Source: Hydrotalea sandarakina (GTDB taxonomy: Bacteria; Bacteroidota; Bacteroidia; Chitinophagales; Chitinophagaceae). Taken from it: a DNA stretch of 64,000 bases. Numbering within the stretch: the first letter of the stretch is position 1; each line of letters begins with the position of its first letter. Shown one piece after another: positions 15,533 through 25,251 of the stretch. Both the position numbers and the translations under genes were made by a program. The notes under the pieces are model-generated. The model worked only from the letters and a program-made list of their open reading frames with translations, was not told where the DNA came from and ran no database searches. Location: NCBI RefSeq assembly GCF_003254115.1, contig NZ_QKZV01000006.1, positions 1 to 64,000 on the forward strand, read 5' to 3'.

Positions 15533-16861
15533 TTAAATGTAACGGTTAATAATATTTTCAAAATATTCCTGTTTACCACTTACTACATTGGGTTCACCAT
15601 GGTTTGCTGCATAGTTACGCAAATCCTCTAACGTAAGTTTACCTTCTTCAAACAGCTTACCTTCGCCACTATCATAACTGGAATACCTTTGTGTACGAAG
15701 CTTTTTATATTCAGACTGATTTAAAATTTTATCAGCTACTACCAAAGCTCTGGCAAAAGTGTCCATACCACCAATATGAGCATAAAACAAATCAAGGTTG
15801 TCGGTTGAGTTTCTTCTACGCTTAGCGTCAAAATTTATTCCTCCGCCTTGGAACCCACCGGCTTCCATAATCACCAACATTGCTTCCGTAATTTCATTAA
15901 TATTATTGGGGAATTGATCAGTATCCCAACCATTTTGATAATCGCCTCTATTCGCATCCATACTGCCTAAAACACCTGCATCAGCAGCAACTTGTAATTC
16001 ATGTTGAAAAGTATGACCCGCCAATGTAGCATGATTTACTTCAATATTCAATTTAAAATCATTCAACAAATCATACTGTCTTAAAAAACCAATAACAGTT
16101 TCACTATCATAATCATATTGGTGTTTGGTAGGTTCGCATGGTTTAGGTTCAACAAAGAAATTACCTTTAAAACCATTTCTTCTGGCATAATCTTTAGCTG
16201 TATGTAAAAAGCGGGCTAAATGCTCTTTTTCACGTTTCATGTTGGTATTTAATAAACTCATGTAACCTTCTCTTCCACCCCAAAAAACATAATTAGCACC
16301 ATTTAAAGCTATGGTTGCATCAATAGCAGCTTTCACTTGTGCGGCAGCATGGGTTAATACCAAAAAGTCGGGGTTAGTGGCAGCGCCGTTCATAAATTTT
16401 CTATGACTGAATAAATTGGCAGTACCCCATAATAATTTCACGCCGCTATCTTTTTGTTTTTGTTGTGCATATTCCACAATGGTGAATAAACGCTTTTCAT
16501 TTTCAGCAATATCATTGGTAAAATCAACTACATCAACATCATGAAAACAATAGAAAGGAATATTCATTTTAGTGATAAACTCAAATGCAGCATCCATTTT
16601 TTCTTTAGCTCTTGCAATAGGATCTGTATGCGTATTCCATGCATACAAATGTGTTGGCTCACCAAATGGGTCAGCACCATTACCAACAAATGAATGCCAA
16701 TAAGCACATGCAAATCGCAACCAATCTTTCATTGGTTTACCTGCAACAACCTGTTCTGCATTATACCATCTAAATGCAAGCGGGTTGTCTGTTTCAGGGC
16801 CTTCATATTTAATTGCACTTACTTCTTTAAAAAACTGTTTGTTTCCGGTTACAATGTTCAT
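15533..16861 (-). CDS. xylA: Xylose isomerase
   Basis: Interconverts xylose and xylulose in the cytoplasm. A 442-residue class II enzyme with the signature segments FCFHDVDVVDF near residue 100 (catalytic His), WGGREGY near 190, FFVEPKPCEPTKHQYDYD near 230 (metal-binding Glu), and the NHATLAGHTFQHEL segment near 270. The C-terminal metal ligands lie in DANRGD and GGINFDAKRRR. Second gene of the xylose operon, 19 bases after xylB. Length is normal for the class II, long N-terminal type. Confidence 0.97.
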   Translation of the reverse strand: MNIVTGNKQFFKEVSAIKYEGPETDNPLAFRWYNAEQVVAGKPMKDWLRFACAYWHSFVGNGADPFGEPTHLYAWNTHTDPIARAKEKMDAAFEFITKMNIPFYCFHDVDVVDFTNDIAENEKRLFTIVEYAQQKQKDSGVKLLWGTANLFSHRKFMNGAATNPDFLVLTHAAAQVKAAIDATIALNGANYVFWGGREGYMSLLNTNMKREKEHLARFLHTAKDYARRNGFKGNFFVEPKPCEPTKHQYDYDSETVIGFLRQYDLLNDFKLNIEVNHATLAGHTFQHELQVAADAGVLGSMDANRGDYQNGWDTDQFPNNINEITEAMLVIMEAGGFQGGGINFDAKRRRNSTDNLDLFYAHIGGMDTFARALVVADKILNQSEYKKLRTQRYSSYDSGEGKLFEEGKLTLEDLRNYAANHGEPNVVSGKQEYFENIINRYI

Positions 16862-16880
16862 AGCGTTTCTTTTTAAATTA

Positions 16881-18374
16881 TTAAAGATGATTATTCATTT
16901 TTTCGTTAAGTAATGCCTCCCACTTTTCATATAGTGCGGCATAATGTTCCATTTTATATTTATCAGGCTCAATTATCTGAATGGGTTGCTGATACTTCAT
17001 GGCATCTTTTATGGAAGTAAATACTCCTAAACCAATTGCTGCGCCTAATGCTGCACCGGCACTACCATCATTATTATATAAATGCAAAGGCACCCCCGTA
17101 TTCTGAACAAAAACATCTGCAAACAATTGGCTTAAAAACATATTCGCTTTCCCTGCTCGAATTACTGAAGGTGAAAGTTGAATGGAGCGCATAATATTCA
17201 AACCATACTTAAACGCAAAAGCAATGCCTTCTTGAGCAGCGCGGTAAAAATGAGCTTCGCCATGTTTATTTAAATCAATATTGGCAACATGTGCAAACAG
17301 TGTTTTATTCATTAGAATTCTTTCCGCACCATTGCCAAATGGCAGCATAAGCAGGCCTTCTGAGCCGGCAGGTACTTGTTCTGCCAATGCATTCATATTT
17401 TCATAACTGTGTATTGAGCCTGTAATTTTTTTAAGCCAGCTGTTCAAGATACCCGTTCCATTAATGCACAACAACACACCTATACGTTGTAATTGACGTT
17501 GATAATTTACATGTGCGAAACTGTTAATGCGTGATTGATGGTCATAAATCAACTGTTCACTAACGCCGTATATAACACCAGATGTACCGGCGGTAGCAGC
17601 AAATTCACCGGGTTCAGAAACATTTAATGAAAGCGCATTATTAGGCTGATCACCAGCTTTATAAGTTACCGGAATGCCCGGTTTTAAACCTAAATTTTCT
17701 GCAATATTGGATAACAACTCGCCATGTTTAGAAAAAACAGGATGGATGTCTGGAAAGAATTGTTTATTAAAATTATAATATTGCAATAACGCATTACTGA
17801 TTTGCTTTTCTTTAAAATCCCAAAATATACCTTCGGATAATGCAGATTCTGTAGTTGTTGCGTGGCCTGTAAATTTTAATGCAAGGTAATCACCTGGTAA
17901 CAATACCCGATGAATTTGATTGAAAATATGGGGCTCATTATCCTTTACCCAGGCTAATTTGGCAGCAGTAAAATTGCCGGGAGAATTTAATAAATGTGTT
18001 AAGCAAAATTCATTACCCAACGCATTCAGTGCAGCATCACCATAAGGTACTGCCCTGCTATCGCACCAAATAATACTATTACGCAATGGTTGGCATTGAT
18101 TGTCGATTAAAACCAATCCATGCATTTGGTACGCAATACCAATAGCTTGAATGTGTTTGGGATTATATAGATGAGTAGCATTTGCTTTTAATATAGCTTG
18201 TTGCACATCGCTCCACCATTGTTCAGGATTTTGTTCGGCCCATCCGGGTTCTAAACTTATAATAGCTCGTTCCGATTCAGGATACTGAACCGTTACAATT
18301 GTTTTTGCAGTAGAAAGTTCCACTACTGATACTTTGACTGATGAAGTACCCAGGTCAATCCCTAAAACATACAT
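16881..18374 (-). CDS. xylB: Xylulokinase
   Basis: Phosphorylates xylulose to xylulose 5-phosphate, delivering it to the pentose phosphate pathway. A FGGY kinase of 497 aa: the N-terminal phosphate loop is LGIDLGTSSVKVSV, the substrate segment YQMHGLVLID precedes the catalytic Asp region IWCDSRA, and the C-terminal ATPase lobe has AATAGTSGVIYGV and a final GAALGAAIGLG. First gene of the operon. Its upstream region (18375-18544) is shared with the divergent AraC-type regulator and carries a candidate promoter and repeats. Confidence 0.95.
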   Translation of the reverse strand: MYVLGIDLGTSSVKVSVVELSTAKTIVTVQYPESERAIISLEPGWAEQNPEQWWSDVQQAILKANATHLYNPKHIQAIGIAYQMHGLVLIDNQCQPLRNSIIWCDSRAVPYGDAALNALGNEFCLTHLLNSPGNFTAAKLAWVKDNEPHIFNQIHRVLLPGDYLALKFTGHATTTESALSEGIFWDFKEKQISNALLQYYNFNKQFFPDIHPVFSKHGELLSNIAENLGLKPGIPVTYKAGDQPNNALSLNVSEPGEFAATAGTSGVIYGVSEQLIYDHQSRINSFAHVNYQRQLQRIGVLLCINGTGILNSWLKKITGSIHSYENMNALAEQVPAGSEGLLMLPFGNGAERILMNKTLFAHVANIDLNKHGEAHFYRAAQEGIAFAFKYGLNIMRSIQLSPSVIRAGKANMFLSQLFADVFVQNTGVPLHLYNNDGSAGAALGAAIGLGVFTSIKDAMKYQQPIQIIEPDKYKMEHYAALYEKWEALLNEKMNNHL

Positions 18375-18412
18375 ACTTTAACTATTTTCAAATGGCCTAT
18401 AATAAATGCAAT

Positions 18413-18465
18413 CAGAATGCATCAAAAATAGTTGTTAGTACAGAATGCAAACAACTGCTATTTTT
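18413..18465 (-). promoter_or_regulatory. Candidate xylB promoter with regulator-like repeats
   Basis: On the minus strand TATTTTTG (18423-18430) fits the -7 consensus, and TTTG (18448-18451) lies 17 bases before it, slightly closer than usual. Two copies of CAGAATGCA (18413-18421 and 18441-18449) flank the -7. An imperfect inverted repeat, AAAATAGTTGTT with AACAACTGCTATTTT, overlaps them. Direct repeats over the -33 region are what an AraC-type activator would use. Confidence 0.4.
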
Positions 18466-18544
18466 AAAAAGAAATATGCTATCTTATCATTTATTTGTAG
18501 TTTTAGAAAAATTTTCTGATAAAATAGAGGTTATTTTTTAAACT

Positions 18545-19396
18545 ATGCAACCACTAATTCAAAAAATACATATTGAACAAGATAGCTCATTCGCTTGCAG
18601 AACATACAGAACACCGAATTTTGAAACGAATTGGCATATGCACGAAGAATATGAATTGATATTAATTACAGAAGGCAATGGAACCGCGTTGATTGGAGAT
18701 TATGTAGGCAACTATAATACCGGAGATATTTTTTTCCTTTCGGGCAATTTACCGCATTGGTTTAGAAAAGCGCATCACAAAATGATTGGAAGTGCTATTG
18801 TTGTTCATTTTACCAAACAATTTTGGGGAGAAACATTTTTATCATTGCCGGAATTAAAAACCATTAACCAATTACTTACAGGGCCTAACAATGGGATACA
18901 ACTAAACAAAAATTTACGTGCAAAAATTGCCAAGGATTTAATTGCATTGGAAAAGCTAACTGGCTTTAATAGCATTACACAATTGTTACAAAGCTTATAT
19001 TCAATTAGTACCTCTAAAGAAATAACCATCATTACATCAAACTTTTCTTTAACATCATCAAGTAAAGAAAATTCAGTTATAGAAAAGATATTTGAATATT
19101 CATTGAAAAATTATTTAAAGCATATAACACTGGAAGAAGTTGCAGCGCTTGCTGAAATGAGCATACCAACATTTTGCAGATTTTTTAAAAAAAATATCAA
19201 AAAAAGTTATTTTGATTTTTTGCAAGAATTAAGAATAGGGCATGCATGTAAACTACTACAAGCAAGTAATGATAACATCATTGACATTTGCTACAATAGC
19301 GGCTATAACAGCTGGGCTCATTTTAGTAAGCAATTTAAAAAGATTAAGCAGGTTACCCCTTCACAATACAGAAAACAATTTAAAGCCATTGCTTAA
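18545..19396 (+). CDS. AraC-family transcription regulator, probably of xylose genes
   Basis: The N-terminal cupin domain (about residues 15-110) contains NFETNWHMHEEYELILI and a GDIFFLSGNLPHWFRK segment, the sugar-binding type. The C-terminal pair of helix-turn-helix motifs is at about 185-283: ITLEEVAALAEMSIPTFCRFFKK and DNIIDICYNSGYNSWAHFSKQFK. The gene is transcribed away from xylB with 170 bases between them, so it probably senses xylose and activates xylB-xylA-symporter. That target is inferred from position. Its last four bases overlap the end of the convergent universal-stress gene. Confidence 0.85.
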   Translation: MQPLIQKIHIEQDSSFACRTYRTPNFETNWHMHEEYELILITEGNGTALIGDYVGNYNTGDIFFLSGNLPHWFRKAHHKMIGSAIVVHFTKQFWGETFLSLPELKTINQLLTGPNNGIQLNKNLRAKIAKDLIALEKLTGFNSITQLLQSLYSISTSKEITIITSNFSLTSSSKENSVIEKIFEYSLKNYLKHITLEEVAALAEMSIPTFCRFFKKNIKKSYFDFLQELRIGHACKLLQASNDNIIDICYNSGYNSWAHFSKQFKKIKQVTPSQYRKQFKAIA

Positions 19397-20253
19397 ATAT
19401 TCGATTGCATCATTAATACTTGTAAAGGTGATACAGGACTTAAGAAATTATTCAATGAACGTTTTATAAAACTATTTTCTTTTTTGTTTTTTTCCGGGTT
19501 AATTAAAATCATATCGGCATTAATTTGTTGCGCATACTGAACTAAAATATCAGGCGCATTGGCTCCTGAAAGCATTTTATAATGTGGATTGAACCCTTCA
19601 TCTTTCAAGCGCTTATATGTCAGATAAAAAACGTCTGCTATAACTTTAGATTGTTCTTCATTATCGTTTAAAATAGTTATAATATAAATTTGAGCATTAT
19701 ATTGACGCGCAAAGGCAGAAGCTAATTCAATTTTTTTGTCGGGCAAAAAAGAATAAACAGGTATAAGAATTGATTTTATATTTTGCTGCAAAAAACCTCC
19801 ATTTACACTTAAAACAGGGCAATTAGCATTTTGTACAATATAATTGTGGTTAATACCTGCTGAATAATACAAATTTTTTAAGCTTTGTCGAATAGATAAA
19901 ACCAAATCAATTTGGTTTTCATGTATGTATTGTACCAACGCAGGATTAATGGCACCGTCAATAAGCACACCGGTATAAACAGCTATATCAGGATAGGTTT
20001 TAAAAACTACTGTTTGTATTTCATTTAAAACAATATCTGCTTCTATCTTTTTTTGCAACATTCGTTTATTCTTAAAATGCTTATTCACGCTTTGCTTAAA
20101 ACCTAATATTGTTTTCCAGCTGAAATAAGGTATAACGAAGATAAAATGTAACTCTAAAGCAGGATTATCGGCAAATGCTGCAATTTTTTTTATTACAGTT
20201 TCTGAGTTAATATTATAATTTATTAATACAAGTATTTTTTTGAAAGGTAGCAT
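19393..20253 (-). CDS. Universal stress protein, tandem-domain type
   Basis: A 286-residue cytoplasmic protein made of two Usp domains. The first (about 1-140) begins FKKILVLINYNINSETVIKKI and ends with the NCPVLSVNGG strand. The second (about 145-286) starts with IKSILIPVYSFLPDKKIELA and ends near LSPVSPLQVLMM. The ATP-binding glycine motif of true UspFG types is weak, so it may be of the non-nucleotide type. I start at 20253 (MLPFKKILV) rather than 15 codons upstream because that is where the first strand begins. A TATGTTTG element (20273-20280) lies just upstream. Confidence 0.8.
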   Translation of the reverse strand: MLPFKKILVLINYNINSETVIKKIAAFADNPALELHFIFVIPYFSWKTILGFKQSVNKHFKNKRMLQKKIEADIVLNEIQTVVFKTYPDIAVYTGVLIDGAINPALVQYIHENQIDLVLSIRQSLKNLYYSAGINHNYIVQNANCPVLSVNGGFLQQNIKSILIPVYSFLPDKKIELASAFARQYNAQIYIITILNDNEEQSKVIADVFYLTYKRLKDEGFNPHYKMLSGANAPDILVQYAQQINADMILINPEKNKKENSFIKRSLNNFLSPVSPLQVLMMQSNI

Positions 20254-20272
20254 TGATACAATTTGGGACAAA

Positions 20273-20280
20273 CAAACATA
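20273..20280 (-). promoter_or_regulatory. Possible -7 element of the universal-stress gene
   Basis: The minus strand reads TATGTTTG, fitting TAnnTTTG, 20 bases before the chosen ATG. No -33 TTTG is seen at the expected distance. Confidence 0.3.
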
Positions 20281-20330
20281 CATTACAAAAATTAGCAAGC
20301 TATTAATAGGAAATTAGAAGTTAATTAAAC

Positions 20331-20361
20331 AAAAAAGCCACGCTTAGAAAAGTGCGGCTTT
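20331..20361 (-). terminator. Terminator after the OmpA-like gene
   Basis: Arms AAAGCC and GGCTTT with inner CTT/AAG pairing form a hairpin with a three-base internal loop. On the minus strand TTTTTTG follows, about 45 bases past the stop of the OmpA-like gene. Confidence 0.65.
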
Positions 20362-20403
20362 AATTAACCCTGCTTGAGTATATGAGAAAACCTTAAATAG
20401 TTA

Positions 20404-21294
20404 TTATTTATTTTTTTCCAATAACTTAAAGAATTGATCCAGTTGAGGAAGTATAATAATTCTTGTTCTTCTGTTAGCTGCTCTACCCTCTTTTGTATCA
20501 TTAGGTGCAACCGGGGCGTACTCACCGCGACCTGCTGCTGTAATTCTTTTAGGATCTATTTTATAATTATTCTGCAAAATTCTGGTAACAGCAGTTGCAC
20601 GCTTAACACTCAAATCCCAGTTATCCAATAAAAGACCATTGCGGTATGGTTTAGAGTCTGTATTACCTTCAACCATAAATTCAATATTGGGATGTGCATT
20701 TAAAACCTGGGCTACTTTACCTAAAACTTCCTTGGCTCTATTGGTAACTGTATAACTTCCACTGTTAAACAGTAATTTATCTGAAATATCTATATAAACA
20801 ACATCCTTTTCTACCTTAATATTAATGTCAGTATCATTCACATCACTAAGAGCACTTTTCAAGTTCATTACCAATGCCATATTCAAAGAATCTTTTCTAG
20901 CCAAAGAACTTTGTAAATTGGCAATGTAACTGTCTTTAGCATTTAAATTGGCTAAAGATTGCTTAATGCTTTCAGCTTGAGCGCCTGAAACCACTGATAA
21001 ATCCTTTAATTGATCTAAAACTTGTGTGTTATTTTTCTTTAAGAAATCAATTTGTTTGTTTAAATCATCAATTTTAGCCAATAAGTCAGCTTTTTGCTTC
21101 GCCAAATCTGTCTTTTGATCACTGGTGTTTTTTAAATTTCCTTGGCACTCTCTTAATTCGTTTTGTTTAGCAACATAAGCAGAATCAAGCTGTGCATATT
21201 TTGCTTCGGCAGTTCTAAGTTTTTTCGGGCTCACACATCCAACTCCCATTAATAATAAAGAAGTTGCAGATAATATAGTTAAAGAGAGTTTCAT
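20404..21294 (-). CDS. OmpA-family peptidoglycan-binding lipoprotein
   Basis: The signal sequence ends in a lipobox (LMGVGC, Cys20), so the protein is a lipoprotein. Residues about 28-135 are a long coiled coil with repeated heptads (KQKADLLAKIDDLNKQIDF). The C-terminal OmpA domain covers about 165-280 and shows LLFNSGSYTVTNRAKEVL, VEGNTDSKPY and the diaminopimelate-binding stretch around NWDLSVKRATAVTRIL with the final NRRTRI. It should link a membrane to peptidoglycan. It stands between the stress-protein gene and the two-component system, with its own terminator at 20331-20361. Confidence 0.88.
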   Translation of the reverse strand: MKLSLTILSATSLLLMGVGCVSPKKLRTAEAKYAQLDSAYVAKQNELRECQGNLKNTSDQKTDLAKQKADLLAKIDDLNKQIDFLKKNNTQVLDQLKDLSVVSGAQAESIKQSLANLNAKDSYIANLQSSLARKDSLNMALVMNLKSALSDVNDTDINIKVEKDVVYIDISDKLLFNSGSYTVTNRAKEVLGKVAQVLNAHPNIEFMVEGNTDSKPYRNGLLLDNWDLSVKRATAVTRILQNNYKIDPKRITAAGRGEYAPVAPNDTKEGRAANRRTRIIILPQLDQFFKLLEKNK

Positions 21295-21427
21295 TTAAAA
21301 ACATTTATTGTTCATGGAGCATTTAAATATTTCTTTACTCAAAAAAAGATAATATTTAAAAACGAATGCAAGTTATGTGGTATTAATTAGCCGGCTATTA
21401 ATACTAGATTAGAAAAGAATTAAAACT

Positions 21428-22819
21428 TTATATTAAGTGGAATGAACGACCTATAGGTAGAACAATGGTAAATTGAGAACCCTGACCTACTGTGCTTTTG
21501 ATAGTGATATTTCCCTTATGCATTTTAATGATTCGTAAAGCAAGGGGTAAGCCCAACCCAAAGCCATGTTTATTTTCGGCTTCTTCGCCTCGATAGAAGG
21601 GTTGAAAAATTAAATCTAAATCTTTTTGCGAAATTCCGGGACCATTGTCTTTTACAATTATGTATAGCTCATAATCTGAGAATGAAAGTGAAACATTTGC
21701 AGTATGATCGGGCGAATACTTACAAGCATTGGTTACTATATTTTTTATGGCACTAAACAATAAATCATTATTTCCAAAAACTAACAGTTTGTCCTCATTT
21801 TCCGGAAAAGTATCAAAATGCAATTGTACATTATATGCGGCATTTGTTTTTCGTAATTCAACAGGCAATCGCATAAGCAATTCATCAATCCGAACCAAAG
21901 AAAGCTCAATACCATCGGAGGTACCGCTGGCTTTTGCTATTTCAAGCAAACTTCTGGTTAATTGATTTAAATTTTTAACATCATCATAAACAGAAGAAAT
22001 GACAGCTTTGTATTCATCGGCAGTTCGTTCATTTTGCATAGTAATTTCAAGCTGGCTTGATATAGCGGTTAAAGGCGTGGAAAGTTCATGCGAAGCATTG
22101 GCGATAAACCTTCTCTGAATTTCAAATGACTCTTGCAAACGATTCATTAAGTCGTTAAAGGTATAAGATAATTGATACAACTCATCCTTAGGCTCTTTTA
22201 ATTCAATTCTTCGAGATAAGTTTTGTGAGGAAATTTCTTTTACCTCTTTTGTAATTTTTTGAATGGGATGCACAATTCTTTCTGAAAAAAACAGACCCGA
22301 CAAAAAGGTAATTAAAACACCTATTATGAAACTAAACAATAAAATTAACTTAAGCTCATCCAGTTTTTGAAATCCGTCTTTATCAAATGCGGCACCTACA
22401 ACAATATAACTATTATCACCATCGGTATAATTCACTGCCACAACATCTCTACCTTCATAATTAAAAAAGTAAGTGCCTTTTTCTTTCGCTTTTAAAAGAA
22501 TGTTGGCATTAATTGGAACAGGTGTAACATTTTCATCGGCATAGCTATATATAATGTTTCCTGCACTATTAAAGATTTGAAAACTTTTTTGATCTAATGA
22601 AATTTGTGTTATTTCATCAATTCTTCTAAGTAAGTTTGGATTAATGCCTGATACTTTAAACAATAAACTAACCGTTGTAATCGCTCGGTTTTTTATCCGT
22701 TCTCTAAAAGAGAAAGCCCTATTTAAATTTGAAAAATAAAATATGGAAGCACACAATAGCAGCAATATGAATGATACAACCAGGGTAAACAAAACTGCAA
22801 TGCGATATTTAATCTTCAT
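21428..22819 (-). CDS. Sensor histidine kinase
   Basis: Partner of the response regulator directly upstream (46-base gap). Order of parts: membrane helix at about 8-30, extracytoplasmic sensor region to about 157, second helix at about 159-178, HAMP segment with ERIVHPIQKITKEV, the dimerisation helix with the phosphorylated His244 in NASHELSTPL, and an HATPase domain with NIVTNACKYSP, KDNGPGIS and GFGLGLPLA. The signal is unknown; the sensor region of about 125 residues shows no family I recognise. Typical of the CusS/QseC-like kinases of Bacteroidota. Confidence 0.92.
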   Translation of the reverse strand: MKIKYRIAVLFTLVVSFILLLLCASIFYFSNLNRAFSFRERIKNRAITTVSLLFKVSGINPNLLRRIDEITQISLDQKSFQIFNSAGNIIYSYADENVTPVPINANILLKAKEKGTYFFNYEGRDVVAVNYTDGDNSYIVVGAAFDKDGFQKLDELKLILLFSFIIGVLITFLSGLFFSERIVHPIQKITKEVKEISSQNLSRRIELKEPKDELYQLSYTFNDLMNRLQESFEIQRRFIANASHELSTPLTAISSQLEITMQNERTADEYKAVISSVYDDVKNLNQLTRSLLEIAKASGTSDGIELSLVRIDELLMRLPVELRKTNAAYNVQLHFDTFPENEDKLLVFGNNDLLFSAIKNIVTNACKYSPDHTANVSLSFSDYELYIIVKDNGPGISQKDLDLIFQPFYRGEEAENKHGFGLGLPLALRIIKMHKGNITIKSTVGQGSQFTIVLPIGRSFHLI

Positions 22820-22865
22820 ATGGGTTAATTAAAATTATAGTAATACAGCATATTTTGATGCCATA

Positions 22866-23564
22866 TTAACGGGTGTGCTCTTCTTTTAAAACGTATCCCA
22901 TTCCTACTTGTGTATGAATTAACTTCACAGGAAATTGTTTGTCAATTTTATTTCTTAAATAGTTTACATAAACATCAATTACATTGGTTTGTGTATCAAA
23001 ATCAATATCCCACACTTTTTCAGCAATATCGGCGCGAGACAGTACTCTGTTTCTATTTCGCATAAAATATTCCAACAATTGAAATTCTTTAGCGGTTAAT
23101 ACAATTTTTTGGTCACCCCGTTTCACTTCTTTGCTATCTAAATTCATTTCCAAATCAGCAACACGCAAAATATTACCCATTGGAACTTGTTGATTAAGTG
23201 TACGTTTCAACAATGCACGAATTCTAACCAACAGCTCTTTAAACTCAAATGGCTTTATAACATAATCATCTGCACCGGCATCAAACCCTTCTATTTTATC
23301 ATCGGTAGTACTAAGAGCAGTTAGCATAATAACGGGAACATGTTGATTATGCGTACGAATAAACTTGCATAATTCATATCCATTCATACCCGGCAAATTC
23401 ACATCTAGTATAATCAAATCGTACTCATGTTGTTGAAACAGGCGCTTTGCAATAGCACCATCAAAAACAGCTTCAACCTCATAACCGTTTTCCGATAAGC
23501 CTTTTTTTAAAGCTTGCGCAATTTTTGATTCATCTTCAACCAATAAAATTCTTTTTTCATCCAT
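22866..23564 (-). CDS. OmpR-family response regulator
   Basis: Receiver domain at about 1-120 with the acidic pair in LLVEDE, the phosphorylated Asp54 in IILDVNLPG, MLTALS and the lysine in YVIKPFEF. The winged helix domain at about 130-230 contains VLTAKEFQLLEYFMRN and DVYVNYLRNKID. It is the first gene of a two-gene operon with the kinase at 21428-22819. I use the ATG at 23564; a second ATG two codons upstream is possible. Its target genes cannot be read here; the ClC channel is divergent and 190 bases away, which makes it one candidate. Confidence 0.92.
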   Translation of the reverse strand: MDEKRILLVEDESKIAQALKKGLSENGYEVEAVFDGAIAKRLFQQHEYDLIILDVNLPGMNGYELCKFIRTHNQHVPVIMLTALSTTDDKIEGFDAGADDYVIKPFEFKELLVRIRALLKRTLNQQVPMGNILRVADLEMNLDSKEVKRGDQKIVLTAKEFQLLEYFMRNRNRVLSRADIAEKVWDIDFDTQTNVIDVYVNYLRNKIDKQFPVKLIHTQVGMGYVLKEEHTR

Positions 23565-23754
23565 AAACATCTGTCTTTTTGTTTTGCTGCTTTTTAATTT
23601 GAATTAGAAGTATTTATATAGCCAAAATGAATTTGTTTTAGCCAAACAATATATTTCTAATTGTTTATTAACTTATTCGGTTCTAATAATTCCTGACCTT
23701 CGCCCCGATTTTTGTATAAAATTATGCGAAATTTAAGTTTAAACCGTATTTAGA

Positions 23755-25113
23755 ATGTTAAGAGCAATCATGAATACTATCAACAAAATTAAAAGAGCAG
23801 GAAAAAAACTTTACGATAATTTTCATAATGATACAATTAGAAGAAATATTTTAGGTGCCATTCCTTACTGGATTGCCTCTTTACTGGTGGGTTTAATTGC
23901 AGTTTATTACGGAAAAGCATTTACATGGGCAGAAAATTTAGGGATGAGTATTTACTTGAAACACAAATACCTTCTTTTTATAATTCCACCCATTGCATTT
24001 ATAATTGCATGGTGGCTTGTTAAACAATTTGCACCTTTTGCTAAAGGAAGCGGTAATGCACAAGTAATGGCTGCCATAGAAATTGCCAAACCAAATAATG
24101 AAGAGAAATTAACCAAATTATTAGGAATTAGAATTATTATCATTAAAATTTTATCGAGCTTAATATTCATATTTGGCGGTGGTGTACTAGGAAGAGAAGG
24201 CCCCATAATACATATAAGCAGTTCTATATTTAGAAAAGTTAATGAATGGTTACCGGATTGGTGGCCAAAAATTTCAAAGAGGTACATGATTATGACCGGT
24301 GCGGCGGCAGGTTTATCTGCTGCATTCAATACACCTTTAGGAGGTATTGTTTTTGCTATGGAAGAATTAACAAAATCGCATATTAGCAATTTTAGAACTT
24401 CCATTTTTTCTTCACTTATTATTGCCGGTTTAACTACACAAGCATTAGCAGGTCCATTTTTATATTTAGGATATCCCAATGTTGCACATCTGTCCAACTT
24501 CATTTTTATTCCGGTTATAATAGTAGGAGTCATTGCAGGTATTTTAGGTGCAACAATGGGATATTATGTTTTGAAAATTATAAAGTGGAAAGATGGTTTT
24601 AAAAAAACTTATCAATCTATCTTATATATAGTAGTTGGGGCATTAATATTAGCTACCATTGCTTATTACATAGATATGCGGATATTGAATTCAGGAAAGG
24701 ATTTAATGACAAATATTTTATTTGAAAGCAACAAACATTTGCCTTGGTATTTACCCATATTAAGAACAGTGGGTATAATTATTTGTAACCCTATGGGTGG
24801 TGCTGCAGGAATAATGGTCAACTCTTTAAGTGCAGGATCAACAGTTGGAGCAGTGATTGCGGGTTGGTTACATGCATCGGCTAGTGATACCAATGTACTT
24901 ATTTTAGCGGGAATGGTGGCTTTTTTAACAGGCTTAAGCAGAACACCCTTTACCTGTGCTATTTTAGTTTTAGAAATGACGGATAGGCATACTTTAATTT
25001 TCCACTTACTTGTTGCGGCAATGATTGCAAATATGGTTGCATTAATTATTGATAAACATTCGTTTTATGATAGAGTAAAAGAGCGTTTGTTACACGAGCT
25101 GAATAAAGGATAA
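23755..25113 (+). CDS. ClC-family chloride channel or exchanger
   Basis: A 452-residue inner-membrane protein with about ten helices. The ion-filter motifs are AKGSGNAQVMAAIE near residue 96, GREGPIIHISSSI near 142 (with the gating Glu), and the AAAGLSAAFNTPLGGIVFAMEEL helix near 183. The third motif, usually GGxFxP, reads GGAAGIMVNSLSAG. Chloride selectivity is therefore probable, but fluoride or other anion use is not excluded. No cytoplasmic CBS domains are present. An internal ATG at 23770 (MNTINKIKRA) is an alternative start. It is divergent from the two-component operon and converges on the first SusD gene across a terminator. Confidence 0.88.
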   Translation: MLRAIMNTINKIKRAGKKLYDNFHNDTIRRNILGAIPYWIASLLVGLIAVYYGKAFTWAENLGMSIYLKHKYLLFIIPPIAFIIAWWLVKQFAPFAKGSGNAQVMAAIEIAKPNNEEKLTKLLGIRIIIIKILSSLIFIFGGGVLGREGPIIHISSSIFRKVNEWLPDWWPKISKRYMIMTGAAAGLSAAFNTPLGGIVFAMEELTKSHISNFRTSIFSSLIIAGLTTQALAGPFLYLGYPNVAHLSNFIFIPVIIVGVIAGILGATMGYYVLKIIKWKDGFKKTYQSILYIVVGALILATIAYYIDMRILNSGKDLMTNILFESNKHLPWYLPILRTVGIIICNPMGGAAGIMVNSLSAGSTVGAVIAGWLHASASDTNVLILAGMVAFLTGLSRTPFTCAILVLEMTDRHTLIFHLLVAAMIANMVALIIDKHSFYDRVKERLLHELNKG

Positions 25114-25192
25114 TCTTAAAATGCAGTTTCATATTTAATATCATATATCATTTTTGAATTAAGCTTGTATTACTTTATCAAAAATTAAAAAA

Positions 25193-25228
25193 AAACAGGC
25201 CGGCATTAAAAAAAGTGCCAGCCTGTTT
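25193..25228 (-). terminator. Terminator of the first SusCD operon
   Basis: AAACAGGC-C-GGCA pairs with TGCC-A-GCCTGTTT around an A-rich loop. On the minus strand a run of nine T follows, 24 bases past the SusD stop. The plus strand gives a weaker tail for the ClC gene. Confidence 0.8.
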
Positions 25229-25251
25229 ACATTTAAAGTTTCTACTTAGAA

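Noticed and set aside
23952-24533. Long antisense frame (193 codons) inside the ClC gene
   Set aside because: The plus-strand frame has all ClC motifs; the antisense frame has low-complexity composition and no family features.
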